Shown one piece after another: positions 9,357-18,699 of a stretch of DNA of 64,000 bases. A program made the position numbers and the translations under genes. Origin of the DNA: Enterobacter ludwigii (GTDB taxonomy: Bacteria > Pseudomonadota > Gammaproteobacteria > Enterobacterales > Enterobacteriaceae). The notes beneath the pieces are model-generated. The model saw only the letters and a program-made list of their open reading frames with translations. It made no database searches and had not been told where the DNA came from. The stretch covers positions 206,254 through 270,253 of the forward strand of contig CEFQ01000010.1 of NCBI GenBank assembly GCA_900068845.1. The letters are read 5' to 3'. How positions within the stretch are numbered: position 1 is the stretch's first letter; each line of letters starts with the position of its first letter.

Positions 9357-9983
9357 TTAATCATGCTTTACTAGCGGAGCCAGTTCGGTCGCCATCAGGT
9401 TAGCGATAAACGGCTGCGCATCCGGATTGGGGTGAATTCCATCCTGCTGCATCCACTCCGGCTTCAGATAGACCTGCTCCATAAAGAAGGGCACCAGAGG
9501 AATGTCGTACTGCTGTGCCAGGCGCGGATAGATGGCGCTAAATGCCTCCGTATAACGACGTCCATAATTGGCCGGTAGACGAATCTGCATCAGCAGCGGC
9601 TGCGCCTTAGCGGCTTTCACTTCGTCGATCACTTTGGTCAAATCCTCGGCGATATTCTGCGGTGGGAAACCGCGCAGGCCATCGTTACCGCCCAATTCGA
9701 TTAACACCCAGCGGGGCTGATGCTGTTTTAATAGGCTCGGTAAACGCGCCAGCCCTTGCCCTGCGGTATCCCCGCTGATGCTGGCGTTGACGACTTTAGG
9801 CTGCTGTTGCCACTCTTTATTCAGCAAACTTGGCCACGCCGCCGTAGCCGACATGCGATACCCGGCGCTCAGGCTGTCGCCCAACACCAGCAAGGTATCG
9901 GCGGCGGCGAGTCGCGACACCAGCAGAAGCAATAACAACAGGAAGGGATAATGCCAGCGGAAAACATTGTTGCAGTTCATCAT
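9357..9983 (-). CDS. tesA: Multifunctional acyl-CoA thioesterase I / protease I / lysophospholipase L1
   Basis: A 208-residue periplasmic SGNH hydrolase. A signal peptide spans about residues 1-27 (MNCNNVFRWHYPFLLLLL then an AxA site before ADTLLVLG). Block I is GDSLSAGY with the nucleophilic serine, block III is GGNDGLRG and block V is DGIHPN with Asp and His. The frame stays open upstream, but the ATG pair at 9983/9980 matches the E. coli start. The first 33 bp overlap the 5' end of the divergent ybbA gene, an arrangement also found in E. coli. Confidence 0.95.
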   Translation of the reverse strand: MMNCNNVFRWHYPFLLLLLLLVSRLAAADTLLVLGDSLSAGYRMSATAAWPSLLNKEWQQQPKVVNASISGDTAGQGLARLPSLLKQHQPRWVLIELGGNDGLRGFPPQNIAEDLTKVIDEVKAAKAQPLLMQIRLPANYGRRYTEAFSAIYPRLAQQYDIPLVPFFMEQVYLKPEWMQQDGIHPNPDAQPFIANLMATELAPLVKHD

Positions 9984-10637
9984 CTTACTAAGTCCGTCGG
10001 TCAGGGGGAGCATCAGCTGACCATCCTTACCGGAGTTGAGCTGGTTGTCAAACCAGCGGAGACCATCGCCTTGATTGGCGAGTCCGGCTCGGGCAAGTCT
10101 ACGCTGCTCGGCATTCTGGCCGGACTGGACGATGGCAGCAGCGGCGAAGTGCATCTGCTCGGCCAGCCGCTGCACAGCATGAACGAGGAGCAGCGTGCGG
10201 CGCTGCGCGCGCGCGAAGTCGGCTTTGTATTTCAATCCTTTATGCTGGTGCCGACGTTGAATGCGCTGGAAAACGTGCAGCTGCCGGCGCTGTTACGTGG
10301 CGACAGCGATCGCGAAAGTCGCGGCCAGGCGGTGGAGCTGCTGACGGTGCTAGGCCTGAAAGATCGTCTGCACCATCTGCCTGCGCAACTCTCCGGCGGC
10401 GAGCAGCAGCGTGTGGCGCTGGCGCGTGCCTTCAGCGGCCGTCCCGGCCTGCTGTTTGCCGACGAACCCACCGGCAATCTCGATCGCAAAACCGGCGATC
10501 GCATAGCCGATCTGCTGTTCTCCCTCAATCGCGATTTTGCCACCACGCTGATTCTGGTGACGCACGATGAACAACTGGCGGCGCGCTGCGATCGTCGCTT
10601 ACGGCTGCGCAATGGCAAGTTGTGGGAGGAGTCATGA
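9951..10637 (+). CDS. ybbA: ABC transporter ATP-binding protein YbbA
   Basis: A 228-residue ATPase of the LolD/MacB type. Walker A is GESGSGKS at about residues 43-50, the signature LSGGEQQRVALARA is followed by Walker B LLFADEPTGNL, and the switch histidine is in VTHD. It partners the FtsX-like permease YbbP, whose start overlaps its stop (ATGA). The substrate is not established; export or membrane extraction linked to TesA has been suggested from genome position. The 5' end overlaps tesA on the other strand. Confidence 0.93.
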   Translation: MPAENIVAVHHLTKSVGQGEHQLTILTGVELVVKPAETIALIGESGSGKSTLLGILAGLDDGSSGEVHLLGQPLHSMNEEQRAALRAREVGFVFQSFMLVPTLNALENVQLPALLRGDSDRESRGQAVELLTVLGLKDRLHHLPAQLSGGEQQRVALARAFSGRPGLLFADEPTGNLDRKTGDRIADLLFSLNRDFATTLILVTHDEQLAARCDRRLRLRNGKLWEES

Positions 10638-13051
10638 TTTGGCGCTGGTTCTGGCGCGAGTGGCGTTCGCCCTCGCTGCTGATTGTCTGGCTGGCACTGA
10701 CGCTGGCGGTGGCCTGCGTGCTGGCGCTGGGATCGATCAGCGATCGCATGGAAAAAGGCTTAAGCCAGCAGAGCCGCGATTTTATGGCCGGCGATCGCAC
10801 GCTGCGTACCACGTCGCCTGCGCCAGACGCGTGGCTGAACAAAGCGCGTGATGAAGGTCTGTCGGTCAGCAGCCAACTGCACTTTATGACCATGACCTTC
10901 GCACAAGAGACGCCGCAGCTGGCGGACGTAAAAGCCGTGGATGATGCCTATCCGATGTTCGGTACGCTGCAAACCAATCCGCCAGGCTTACGCCCACAAG
11001 CGGGCACGGTGTTGGCCGCGCCACGTTTGCTGGCGCTGCTGAATTTGAAAGTGGGCGATAGCGTGGATGTCGGCGATACCACGCTGCGCATTGCCGGTGA
11101 AGTGATTCAGGAGCCGGATGGCGGCTTCAATCCGTTCCAGACCGCGCCGCGTCTGCTGATGAATCTGGCTGACGTGGAGAAAACCGGCGCGGTGCAGCCC
11201 GGCAGTCGCCTGAGCTGGCGCTATAAATTCTCCGGCGAACCGGCACCGCTGGCCCGCTATGACAGCTGGATCGAGCCGCAGCTGAAAGCCGATCAGCGTT
11301 GGATCAGCGTCGATAACTCGGAAGATGCGCTGGGCCGCTCAATGCAGCGTGCGCAGCAATTTTTGCTGCTTTCGGCTTTGCTGACGCTGATGCTGGCGAT
11401 TGCCGCGGTGGCGGTGGCGATGAGCCATTACTGCCGCAGCCGCTACGACTTGGTGGCGGTGCTGAAAACGCTGGGCGCAACGCGTAAGGCGCTGCAGCGG
11501 CTGATCATCGGCCAGTGGCTGGCGGTGCTGCTGCTGGCGGCAATAGTCGGCAGCGCATTAGGGCAGGGGATTGAAGTGATTCTGCTGCTGATGCTGAAAC
11601 CGGTGCTGCCGGGCGCGCTGCCTGCGGCGAGTTTCTGGCCGTGGCTGTGGGCGATTGGCGCGATGTTTGTGATTTCGCTGCTGGTGGGTTTACGTCCGTA
11701 TCGCCTGCTGATGGCGACGCAACCGCTGCGCGTATTGCGCCGGGATGCGGTAGCGAACGTCTGGCCGCTGCGATTCTATCTGCCCGCCATGGCGCTGGTG
11801 GTAATGGGGTTGCTGGCGCTGCTGATGGGCGGCAGCAAAATGCTCTGGGCGCTGCTGGCGGGTGTGGTGATGTTGGCGCTGCTGCTGGCCTTGTTGGGCT
11901 GGGGTACGCTGCTGCTGTTACGTAAGCTGGTGGTGCGCAATCTGGCACTGCGCCTGGCGATCAACCGTCTATTGCGGCAACCGGCGATGACGCTCAGCCA
12001 GCTGGCGGCATTTTCGCTGTCATTCATGCTGCTGGCGTTGCTGCTGGTGATGCGCGGCGATCTGCTCGATCGCTGGCAACAGCAATTACCGCCGGATAGC
12101 CCGAACTATTTCCTGTTGAACATCACCCAAGAGCAGGTGCCGCAAGTCAGTGATTTCCTGACCGGGCATCAGCTCAAGCCGGAAACGTTCTACCCGATAG
12201 TGCGCGCGCGTCTGACCGAGCTCAACGGCAAAGAGGCCGATCCGACGCTGGATAACGCGCTGAACCGCGAACTCAATCTGACGTGGCAGGCAGAGCGTCC
12301 GGATCACAATCCGTTGATTTCCGGCAGCTGGCCGCCAAAACCCGGCGAAGTCTCTATGGAAGTGGAGCTGGCGGATCGTCTCGGTGTGAAACTCGGTGAT
12401 AGCTTAACGTTCAGCGGTGATACCCAGCAATTCAGCGCCAAAATCACCAGCTTACGCAAGGTGGATTGGGAAAGTCTGCGGCCGAACTTCTTCTTTATCT
12501 TTCCGCCGGGCGCGCTCGATCAACAGCCACAAACCTGGCTGACTAGCTTCCGCATGGAGAGCAATCCGGCGCTGCTGGCGCAACTCAATCGCGCCTTCCC
12601 AACGCTGAGCCTGTTGGATATCGGCAGCATGATGCGGCAGATCGGTCAGGTACTGACGCAGGTGAGTCAGGCGCTGGAAGTCATGGTGGTGCTGGTGACG
12701 ATCTGTGGTGTGCTGCTGTTGCTGGCGCAGATTCAGGTTGGTATGCGTCAGCGTCGCCAGGAGTTGGTGGTCTATCGCACATTGGGTGCCAGTAAGCGCC
12801 TGCTGCGCGGCACGCTGTGGTGCGAATTTGCGCTGCTAGGCGTGGTGTCCGGCATTGCCGCGGCTCTGGGGGCAGAAGCGGCGCTGTGGGGCTTACAGCG
12901 TAAGATCTTCGACTTCCCGTGGCAGCCAGACTGGACATTGTGGATTGCGCTGCCGATCGGGAGTGCGCTGCTGCTGTCGCTGTGCGGCGGCTGGCTGGGC
13001 ATTCGCTTATTGAAACAGAAGGCGCTGTTCAGAAGCTTCAGTGCCGGATAG
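10634..13051 (+). CDS. ybbP: ABC transporter permease YbbP (FtsX/MacB-like)
   Basis: An 805-residue permease of about ten membrane helices in two FtsX-like modules, each preceded by a large periplasmic domain. The frame opens at 10622, but the ATG at 10634 (MIWRWFWREWRSPSLL) matches E. coli YbbP and overlaps the ybbA stop by 4 bp. Together with YbbA it forms a type VII-like (mechanotransmission) ABC complex. An inverted repeat follows the stop codon. Confidence 0.93.
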   Translation: MIWRWFWREWRSPSLLIVWLALTLAVACVLALGSISDRMEKGLSQQSRDFMAGDRTLRTTSPAPDAWLNKARDEGLSVSSQLHFMTMTFAQETPQLADVKAVDDAYPMFGTLQTNPPGLRPQAGTVLAAPRLLALLNLKVGDSVDVGDTTLRIAGEVIQEPDGGFNPFQTAPRLLMNLADVEKTGAVQPGSRLSWRYKFSGEPAPLARYDSWIEPQLKADQRWISVDNSEDALGRSMQRAQQFLLLSALLTLMLAIAAVAVAMSHYCRSRYDLVAVLKTLGATRKALQRLIIGQWLAVLLLAAIVGSALGQGIEVILLLMLKPVLPGALPAASFWPWLWAIGAMFVISLLVGLRPYRLLMATQPLRVLRRDAVANVWPLRFYLPAMALVVMGLLALLMGGSKMLWALLAGVVMLALLLALLGWGTLLLLRKLVVRNLALRLAINRLLRQPAMTLSQLAAFSLSFMLLALLLVMRGDLLDRWQQQLPPDSPNYFLLNITQEQVPQVSDFLTGHQLKPETFYPIVRARLTELNGKEADPTLDNALNRELNLTWQAERPDHNPLISGSWPPKPGEVSMEVELADRLGVKLGDSLTFSGDTQQFSAKITSLRKVDWESLRPNFFFIFPPGALDQQPQTWLTSFRMESNPALLAQLNRAFPTLSLLDIGSMMRQIGQVLTQVSQALEVMVVLVTICGVLLLLAQIQVGMRQRRQELVVYRTLGASKRLLRGTLWCEFALLGVVSGIAAALGAEAALWGLQRKIFDFPWQPDWTLWIALPIGSALLLSLCGGWLGIRLLKQKALFRSFSAG

Positions 13052-13075
13052 GAAGAACGATTTTGTCTTAAATTT

Positions 13076-13120
13076 AAGTTCTGGTCTGGCTGTGTCGACT
13101 CACAAAAGCAGACCAGACTT
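13076..13120. promoter_or_regulatory. Long inverted repeat between ybbP and the methyltransferase gene
   Basis: TCTGGTCTG (13080-13088) is the exact complement of CAGACCAGA (13109-13117). The arms extend further with one bulge (AAGT / ACTT). No strong T-run follows, so this could be a weak terminator of ybbP, an attenuator, or an operator for the next gene, whose ATG is 18 bp away. Confidence 0.5.
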
Positions 13121-13134
13121 ATTTAAGGCTAGAA

Positions 13135-13878
13135 ATGTCATCTCCACTTGTCGTCAAATCCGTGGTTGAAATCGGCTGTTGTAAAGTTTGCCAGGGCGAA
13201 GCCACGCTGTATGGCGTCACCGATTTTAATACCGCCTGTTATGCGCAAAATGCCAGTCGCTACGTGTTCCCTTTAACCGGCGTGCCGATTTATTACCATC
13301 AGTGCCAACGTTGCGGTTTGGTGTATACCCACGCGTTTGATGACTGGACGCCAGAAGATTATGCGCAGCATGTGTATAACGAAGGCTATGCTCAGTTTGA
13401 TCCCAATTATGAGTTCGAGCGACCATGCAAAAACCGTGATTTGATTTTGGCTTTATTTAAAAAATTTCATGACAAAAAGATGCTGGATTACGGCGGTGGC
13501 ACTGGCACGCTGGCGCGCTTAATGCAGGAAGTGGGGATTGATATGGTGGCGTGGGATCCTTTTGTGCCCGGCGACTATCCTGCAGCTAACTCATATGAAT
13601 TTATCACCAGCTTTGAAGTGCTTGAGCACACACCCGATCCGCATAAAACGCTGCGGGAAGTGTCAGGCTTTTTGAAAAAGGGCGGGGTGTTTTTCTTCAG
13701 CACAGGCACCACGGATGAAGTGAGCCATTTGGGAATGAATGATTGGTATATCGCGCCACGCAATGGGCACATCACGATTTATTCGGAAGCGTCGCTCAAT
13801 GCGCTGTTTGAGGCGCATGGTTTCCAGATTACGCATCTCAATCGCTGGAGCCATGTGGCGATGAAGATGGTGGCGTAA
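13135..13878 (+). CDS. Class I SAM-dependent methyltransferase with an N-terminal cysteine cluster
   Basis: A 247-residue protein. The first 60 residues carry two Cys-x2-Cys pairs (C16/C19 and C57/C60), as in zinc-finger-bearing methyltransferases. The Rossmann domain starts near residue 115 with motif I DYGGGTGTLARL. 'ITSFEVLEHTPDP' is motif IV of the small-molecule type, close to UbiG and sugar-C-methyltransferase relatives. No pathway partners lie beside it. It is inserted between ybbP and purK, a point where E. coli carries other variable genes. AAGG 8 nt before the ATG can serve as ribosome site. The substrate is unknown. Confidence 0.8.
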   Translation: MSSPLVVKSVVEIGCCKVCQGEATLYGVTDFNTACYAQNASRYVFPLTGVPIYYHQCQRCGLVYTHAFDDWTPEDYAQHVYNEGYAQFDPNYEFERPCKNRDLILALFKKFHDKKMLDYGGGTGTLARLMQEVGIDMVAWDPFVPGDYPAANSYEFITSFEVLEHTPDPHKTLREVSGFLKKGGVFFFSTGTTDEVSHLGMNDWYIAPRNGHITIYSEASLNALFEAHGFQITHLNRWSHVAMKMVA

Positions 13879-13926
13879 CGCTCGTCAGTTAAGAGATGAA
13901 AACCCCAACTACCTGGCGCACACATT

Positions 13927-13966
13927 GTAGCGGCGCAATTTATTGCGCGATAAATTGCGCCGCTAC
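13927..13966. repeat. Perfect GTAG REP palindrome
   Basis: GTAGCGGCGCAATTTATTGC is followed at once by its complement, ending GATAAATTGCGCCGCTAC. The whole 40-bp unit is close to a perfect palindrome, and related units are at 2225-2296 and 36395-36426. Confidence 0.7.
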
Positions 13967-14033
13967 GGTATGTACGGTAATTAATACGGGGCTTAACTGA
14001 TCGGCATTACGCCTTTTATGGCGACCTGATGAA

Positions 14034-15098
14034 TCAGAACTTATCAACCGCCCACGCAATCCCACTCGCATACTCTGACGGCAGCAGCGGCACCAGTGCA
14101 TTTAGGGCTTCTGCCAAACGCGCATGATCGCTATCGGTCAGATTAAGATGCCCAACTTTGCGGCCCGCGCGCACCTCTTTGTCATACCAATGCAGATGCA
14201 CCAGCGGCTGTTGCAGCCACGCCAGATTCACGTCGGTGCCAATCAGGTTCACCATCACCGATGGCGCAAACACCACCGGTTGCGGCAGCGCCAGACCCAA
14301 AATCGCACGCAGATGCAGCTCAAACTGGCTGATGGACGCGCCATTTTGCGTCCAGTGGCCGCTGTTGTGCACGCGCGGGGCCAGTTCGTTGATCAGCAAA
14401 CCTTCTGGCGTAATGAAACACTCCATCGCCATCACGCCGACGTAATTCAGCTCATGCATGATGGCGCTGAGCATCGCTTCCGCCTGCTGTTGCTGCGCGG
14501 CATCGGCCTGCGGGAAGGCCACGCTGGTGCGCAGAATGCCGTCCTGATGCAGGTTGTGCGTCAGCGGATAAAACACCGTGCTGCCATCGTGTCCGCGCGC
14601 ACCCACCAGCGACACTTCGCCGCTGAAGTTAATACCTTGCTCAACGATGCATTCGCCGTAGCACTCGTCCGGCAGCGCGTCGGTTTCATTGGCACGCAAA
14701 CGCCACTGACCGCGGCCGTCATAGCCGCCGGTACGACGCTTCACAATCGCCAGCTCGCCCAGCGTGCTGAATACCTGCGGCCACTCGGCTTTATCGGCCA
14801 GCAACTGCCACGGCGCGGTGGCGAGGTTTAACTGATCCAGCAGCTGTTTTTGCGTCAGGCGATCGGCCAGACGCGGGAAAATATCGCGATTCACAAACGC
14901 CGGATGGCTCGCCAGTTCGCGCGTTAACGCGGTTTCCGGCCAGCGCTCAATTTCTGCGGTGATCACGCTTGCGGCGATTGGCAGCGCAGAAGGTTCCGCA
15001 TCCAAACCCACCGGATAGACCGCGATGCCGAGCGGTTCACCCGCCTGGCGCAGCATGCGGCCTAACTGGCCGTTTCCTAATACGCAAACCGGCTTCAT
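14034..15098 (-). CDS. purK: 5-(carboxyamino)imidazole ribonucleotide synthase PurK
   Basis: A 354-residue ATP-grasp enzyme that makes N5-CAIR from AIR, bicarbonate and ATP in purine synthesis. The start [16 protein letters not shown] is typical. The ATP-grasp region has '[15 protein letters not shown]', and the metal-binding '[17 protein letters not shown]' lies near residue 250. The stop of purE overlaps its start by 4 bp, so purE and purK are coupled, as in E. coli. Confidence 0.97.
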   Translation of the reverse strand: MKPVCVLGNGQLGRMLRQAGEPLGIAVYPVGLDAEPSALPIAASVITAEIERWPETALTRELASHPAFVNRDIFPRLADRLTQKQLLDQLNLATAPWQLLADKAEWPQVFSTLGELAIVKRRTGGYDGRGQWRLRANETDALPDECYGECIVEQGINFSGEVSLVGARGHDGSTVFYPLTHNLHQDGILRTSVAFPQADAAQQQQAEAMLSAIMHELNYVGVMAMECFITPEGLLINELAPRVHNSGHWTQNGASISQFELHLRAILGLALPQPVVFAPSVMVNLIGTDVNLAWLQQPLVHLHWYDKEVRAGRKVGHLNLTDSDHARLAEALNALVPLLPSEYASGIAWAVDKF

Positions 15099-15604
15099 GC
15101 ATCCTCCCGCGGATCCGGGTTGTTCAGCACTTCGTCAGTCTGGGTTTGACGCCAGTTAGCGATACGCGCCGAAAGCGCACTGTCGTGAATCGCCAGAATC
15201 TGCGCCGCCAGCAGGGCGGCGTTGGCGGCACCGGCTTTACCAATCGCCAGCGTACCAACGGGAATCCCACGTGGCATTTGCACGATGGAGTAGAGGCTAT
15301 CGACGCCGCTCAGTGCCGCGCTTTGCACCGGCACGCCCAGCACCGGCACCAGCGTTTTGGCAGCCAGCATGCCCGGCAAATGGGCAGCACCGCCGGCACC
15401 GGCGATGATCACCTGAAAACCGTTGTCGGCGGCGGTTTCCGCGAAGCTGAACAGTTTGTCGGGCGTACGGTGAGCTGAGACCACTTCAACGTGGAAGGGC
15501 ACATCCAGGCTGGTAAGAATTTCCTCGGCGAACTGCATGGTAGCCCAGTCACTTTTGGAACCCATGACAATGGCGATACGGGCCGGGGTGGCGTTGGATG
15601 ACAT
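15095..15604 (-). CDS. purE: N5-CAIR mutase PurE
   Basis: A 169-residue cytoplasmic mutase that converts N5-CAIR to CAIR. The motif '[14 protein letters not shown]' at residues 9-22, '[10 protein letters not shown]' with the catalytic His, and '[11 protein letters not shown]' are all intact. It is first gene of the purEK operon, and a PurR box lies 85 bp upstream. Confidence 0.97.
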   Translation of the reverse strand: MSSNATPARIAIVMGSKSDWATMQFAEEILTSLDVPFHVEVVSAHRTPDKLFSFAETAADNGFQVIIAGAGGAAHLPGMLAAKTLVPVLGVPVQSAALSGVDSLYSIVQMPRGIPVGTLAIGKAGAANAALLAAQILAIHDSALSARIANWRQTQTDEVLNNPDPREDA

Positions 15605-15689
15605 GCGGTCAACTCCTGTGAATATGCAAACGAACCTGGCCGGGCGGGCAGGCGAAGAAGGGCACAGAGAATAGCATGAGATGGCAGCA

Positions 15690-15705
15690 AGGAAAACGGT
15701 TGCGT
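15690..15705 (-). promoter_or_regulatory. PurR operator of purEK
   Basis: The minus strand reads ACGCAACCGTTTTCCT, the same 16-bp operator as upstream of E. coli purE. PurR with hypoxanthine or guanine represses purine synthesis genes through such sites. Confidence 0.9.
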
Positions 15706-15735
15706 AGGCGGAAAACGGGCATTTACGCCCTGATG

Positions 15736-16452
15736 TCAGAAGGGGAATTCGATCAGGCTTACGCCGCTGGCATCGAGCTGAATCATCGAACCGTTCTCAT
15801 GCCAGGCACCCAGCACCGCGCGCTGCGCATTTTTGCCGTGCAACGCAAAGTGATGAATGGCGGGACGATGCGTATGGCCGTGAACCAGAATCGGCGTCTG
15901 TTGACGCGTCATCGCGGCTTCCACCGCAGGCTGATTGACGTCCATGATGCTGACAGACTTGTGCTGATTGGCCTGCTTGCTGCCGTTACGCATGCGCGCG
16001 GCAATGCGCATGCGTAACGGCAGCGGCAACGCGAGGAACAGCCGCTGCAACCAGCGCTGATGCACTTTGGCGCGAAAACGCTGATAGCCTTCATCGTCGG
16101 TGCACAAGGTATCGCCGTGCATGATTAATACGCGATGGCCGTACAGCTCCAGCACCTGCTCTTCCGGCAGCAGCGTCATGCCTGAAGCCCGCGCAAAGCG
16201 CTGGCCGACCAGGAAATCACGGTTACCGTGAATGAAGAATGTCGGCACCGGCAGCGCCTTGAGCGCCGCAGCAATGTGCTGATGCAGCGGATTCGGATCG
16301 TCATCGCCAATCCAGGCTTCAAACAGATCGCCGAGGATGTAAAGCGCATCACACGCGCGCGCTTCACCCTGCAAAAAATGCAGAAAACCGGCAGTAATTG
16401 CCGGTTCTTCATTGCACAGATGCAGATCTGCGATAAACAGCGTGCGCGACAT
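15736..16452 (-). CDS. lpxH: UDP-2,3-diacylglucosamine diphosphatase LpxH
   Basis: A 238-residue calcineurin-like metallophosphoesterase that makes lipid X in lipid A synthesis at the inner membrane. Metal-binding motifs are in order: IADLHL (residues 6-11), [19 protein letters not shown], a central MHGDTLC, and GHTHRP near residue 194. The first base overlaps the stop of ppiB, the same order as E. coli. Confidence 0.96.
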   Translation of the reverse strand: MSRTLFIADLHLCNEEPAITAGFLHFLQGEARACDALYILGDLFEAWIGDDDPNPLHQHIAAALKALPVPTFFIHGNRDFLVGQRFARASGMTLLPEEQVLELYGHRVLIMHGDTLCTDDEGYQRFRAKVHQRWLQRLFLALPLPLRMRIAARMRNGSKQANQHKSVSIMDVNQPAVEAAMTRQQTPILVHGHTHRPAIHHFALHGKNAQRAVLGAWHENGSMIQLDASGVSLIEFPF

Positions 16453-16946
16453 TACTCGCTAACAGTCACTTTCTGGATGACAACATCTTCAACCGGAACG
16501 TCCTGATGCATGCCGCTGCGGCCGGTTTTCACCGCTTTGATTTTCTCCACCACGTCCATGCCTTCAACCACTTCTGCGAACACGCAGTAACCCCAGCCTT
16601 GCAGGCTTTCGTCACGGAAGTTCAGGAAGTCGTTATCGGCTACGTTGATGAAGAACTGCGCAGTCGCCGAGTGAGGCGCCTGAGTACGTGCCATCGCCAG
16701 CGTGCCTTTGGTGTTTTTCAGGCCGTTGTTGGCTTCGTTACGGATATCGGCTTTGGTGTCTTTCTGCTTCATGCCCGGCTCAAAACCACCGCCCTGAACC
16801 ATGAAACCGTTGATTACGCGATGGAAGATAGTGTTATCGTAAAAACCTTCCGCACAGTATTCCAGGAAGTTCTTCACGGTAGCCGGCGCTTTGTCATCGA
16901 AGGTTTTAATTACGATATCGCCATGGTTCGTCTGGAAAGTGACCAT
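16452..16946 (-). CDS. ppiB: Peptidyl-prolyl cis-trans isomerase B (cyclophilin)
   Basis: A 164-residue cytoplasmic cyclophilin. '[13 protein letters not shown]' with the catalytic Arg is at about residues 38-50, and '[18 protein letters not shown]' and '[15 protein letters not shown]' complete the active site. The frame opens further upstream, but the ATG at 16946 ([12 protein letters not shown]) matches E. coli PpiB at exactly 164 residues. Likely cotranscribed with lpxH. Confidence 0.96.
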   Translation of the reverse strand: MVTFQTNHGDIVIKTFDDKAPATVKNFLEYCAEGFYDNTIFHRVINGFMVQGGGFEPGMKQKDTKADIRNEANNGLKNTKGTLAMARTQAPHSATAQFFINVADNDFLNFRDESLQGWGYCVFAEVVEGMDVVEKIKAVKTGRSGMHQDVPVEDVVIQKVTVSE

Positions 16947-17149
16947 TATTTTCTTCCTATCAGGTTTGTCGTCAGTATCAATTGCCGCGCCTGCAAGGCG
17001 GCGAGGCATTTTTGTAGACGCTTCTTATATCACAATTTCCAATAACGCGTCAGTAACCGCACGGCAGTTGGCAACCGAGCGATGCACAACTGAGAAAAAT
17101 ACGGCACAATAACCGGCTTGATGCCGTGCAGTTGGGCAATGTAGTTTTG

Positions 17150-17214
17150 GTCGCCATGAATGGCGACCCTACAAAATCGCACCGGTACGCTGTAGGGGCG
17201 CCATTCATGGCGAC
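17150..17214. repeat. Two inverted GTAG REP units
   Basis: A minus-strand unit (ends GGCGACCCTAC at 17172) and a plus-strand unit (GTAGGGGCGCCATTCATGGC from 17192) face each other across 19 bp, in the ppiB-cysS gap. Confidence 0.7.
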
Positions 17215-17281
17215 CGCGATGCACTTAACTGACTTTTTTAACGTTCGAATCCCGCACACGTAAAACAAACGGAACCGTTCA

Positions 17282-18667
17282 ATGCTAAAGATTTATAACA
17301 CCCTGAGTCGACAGAAAGAGGAATTCAAACCCATCCATGCCGGTGAAATCGGGATGTACGTGTGTGGTATCACGGTTTACGACCTCTGTCATATCGGCCA
17401 TGGGCGTACTTTTGTGGCATTCGACGTGGTGGCGCGTTACTTGCGTTACGTGGGCTATCAGCTGAAGTATGTGCGTAACATCACCGATATCGATGACAAA
17501 ATCATCAAACGTGCCAATCAAAACGGTGAAAGCATCGAAACGCTGACCAACCGTATGATCGCCGAGATGCACACCGATTTCGCTGCACTCGGCATTCTGC
17601 CGCCGGATCTGGAGCCGCGCGCCACGCGTCATATCGATGAGATCATCGAGCTGGTTGGCACGCTGATTGAGCGTAATCACGCTTACGTCGCTGACAACGG
17701 CGACGTAATGTTCGACGTGCTGAGCGACAAAGCTTACGGCGTGCTGTCGCGCCAGGATCTGGAACAGCTGCAAGCCGGTGCGCGCGTCGAAGTGGCGGAC
17801 GTGAAGCGCAATCCAATGGACTTTGTACTGTGGAAGATGTCCAAAGCCGACGAACCGGCGTGGAATTCGCCGTGGGGCAACGGCCGTCCAGGCTGGCACA
17901 TCGAGTGTTCGGCGATGAACTGCAAGCAGCTCGGCACCCATTTCGACATTCACGGCGGCGGCTCGGATCTAATGTTCCCACACCATGAAAACGAAGTGGC
18001 GCAATCCACCTGTGCGCACGATGGTCCGTATGTGAATTACTGGATGCACTCCGGCATGGTGATGGTTGATCGCGAGAAGATGTCGAAATCGCTGGATAAC
18101 TTCTTCACCGTGCGCGATGTGTTGCAGCATTACGATGCTGAAACCGTGCGTTACTTCCTGATGTCGGGTCACTATCGCAGCCAGCTCAATTATGGCGAAG
18201 ATAACCTTAATCAGGCGCGTGCAGCGCTCGAGCGCTTGTACACCGCGCTGCGTCACACCGATGCCAATGCGACGGCGGCGGGTGGCGAAGCGTTTGAAGC
18301 GCGTTTCCGCACCGCGATGGATGACGACTTCAACACGCCGGAAGCCTATTCGGTGTTGTTCGATATGGCGCGTGAAGTGAATCGCCTGAAAAGCGAAGAC
18401 AAAGCGGCGGCTGATACGCTGGCGGCGAAACTGCGCCAGATTGCCAACGTACTCGGCATTCTACAGCAGGATCCTGAGCTGTTCCTGCAGAGCGGTGCGC
18501 AGGTGAATGACGACGAAGTGGCGGAAATCGAGCATTGGGTGAAAGCCCGTTCCGACGCGCGTGCAGCCAAAGATTGGGCGCAGGCGGATGTGGCACGCGA
18601 TAAGCTCAACGAATTGGGCGTGATCGTTGAGGATGGGCCACAAGGTTCCAGCTGGCGACGCAAATAA
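17282..18667 (+). CDS. cysS: Cysteinyl-tRNA synthetase
   Basis: A 461-residue class Ia synthetase, the usual length. '[20 protein letters not shown]' at residues 24-43 contains the zinc cysteine and the HIGH-type motif. The KMSKS motif is in '[10 protein letters not shown]', and zinc ligands include the Cys in '[10 protein letters not shown]' and His/Glu of '[11 protein letters not shown]'. A rho-independent terminator follows its stop directly. Confidence 0.97.
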   Translation: MLKIYNTLSRQKEEFKPIHAGEIGMYVCGITVYDLCHIGHGRTFVAFDVVARYLRYVGYQLKYVRNITDIDDKIIKRANQNGESIETLTNRMIAEMHTDFAALGILPPDLEPRATRHIDEIIELVGTLIERNHAYVADNGDVMFDVLSDKAYGVLSRQDLEQLQAGARVEVADVKRNPMDFVLWKMSKADEPAWNSPWGNGRPGWHIECSAMNCKQLGTHFDIHGGGSDLMFPHHENEVAQSTCAHDGPYVNYWMHSGMVMVDREKMSKSLDNFFTVRDVLQHYDAETVRYFLMSGHYRSQLNYGEDNLNQARAALERLYTALRHTDANATAAGGEAFEARFRTAMDDDFNTPEAYSVLFDMAREVNRLKSEDKAAADTLAAKLRQIANVLGILQQDPELFLQSGAQVNDDEVAEIEHWVKARSDARAAKDWAQADVARDKLNELGVIVEDGPQGSSWRRK

Positions 18668-18674
18668 CCGGAGA

Positions 18675-18696
18675 GGGCGAGAAATCGCCCTTTTTT
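18675..18696 (+). terminator. Rho-independent terminator of cysS
   Basis: GGGCGA, a GAAA loop, TCGCCC, then six T. It ends only 3 bp before the start codon of the next gene. Confidence 0.9.
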
Positions 18697-18699
18697 ATT

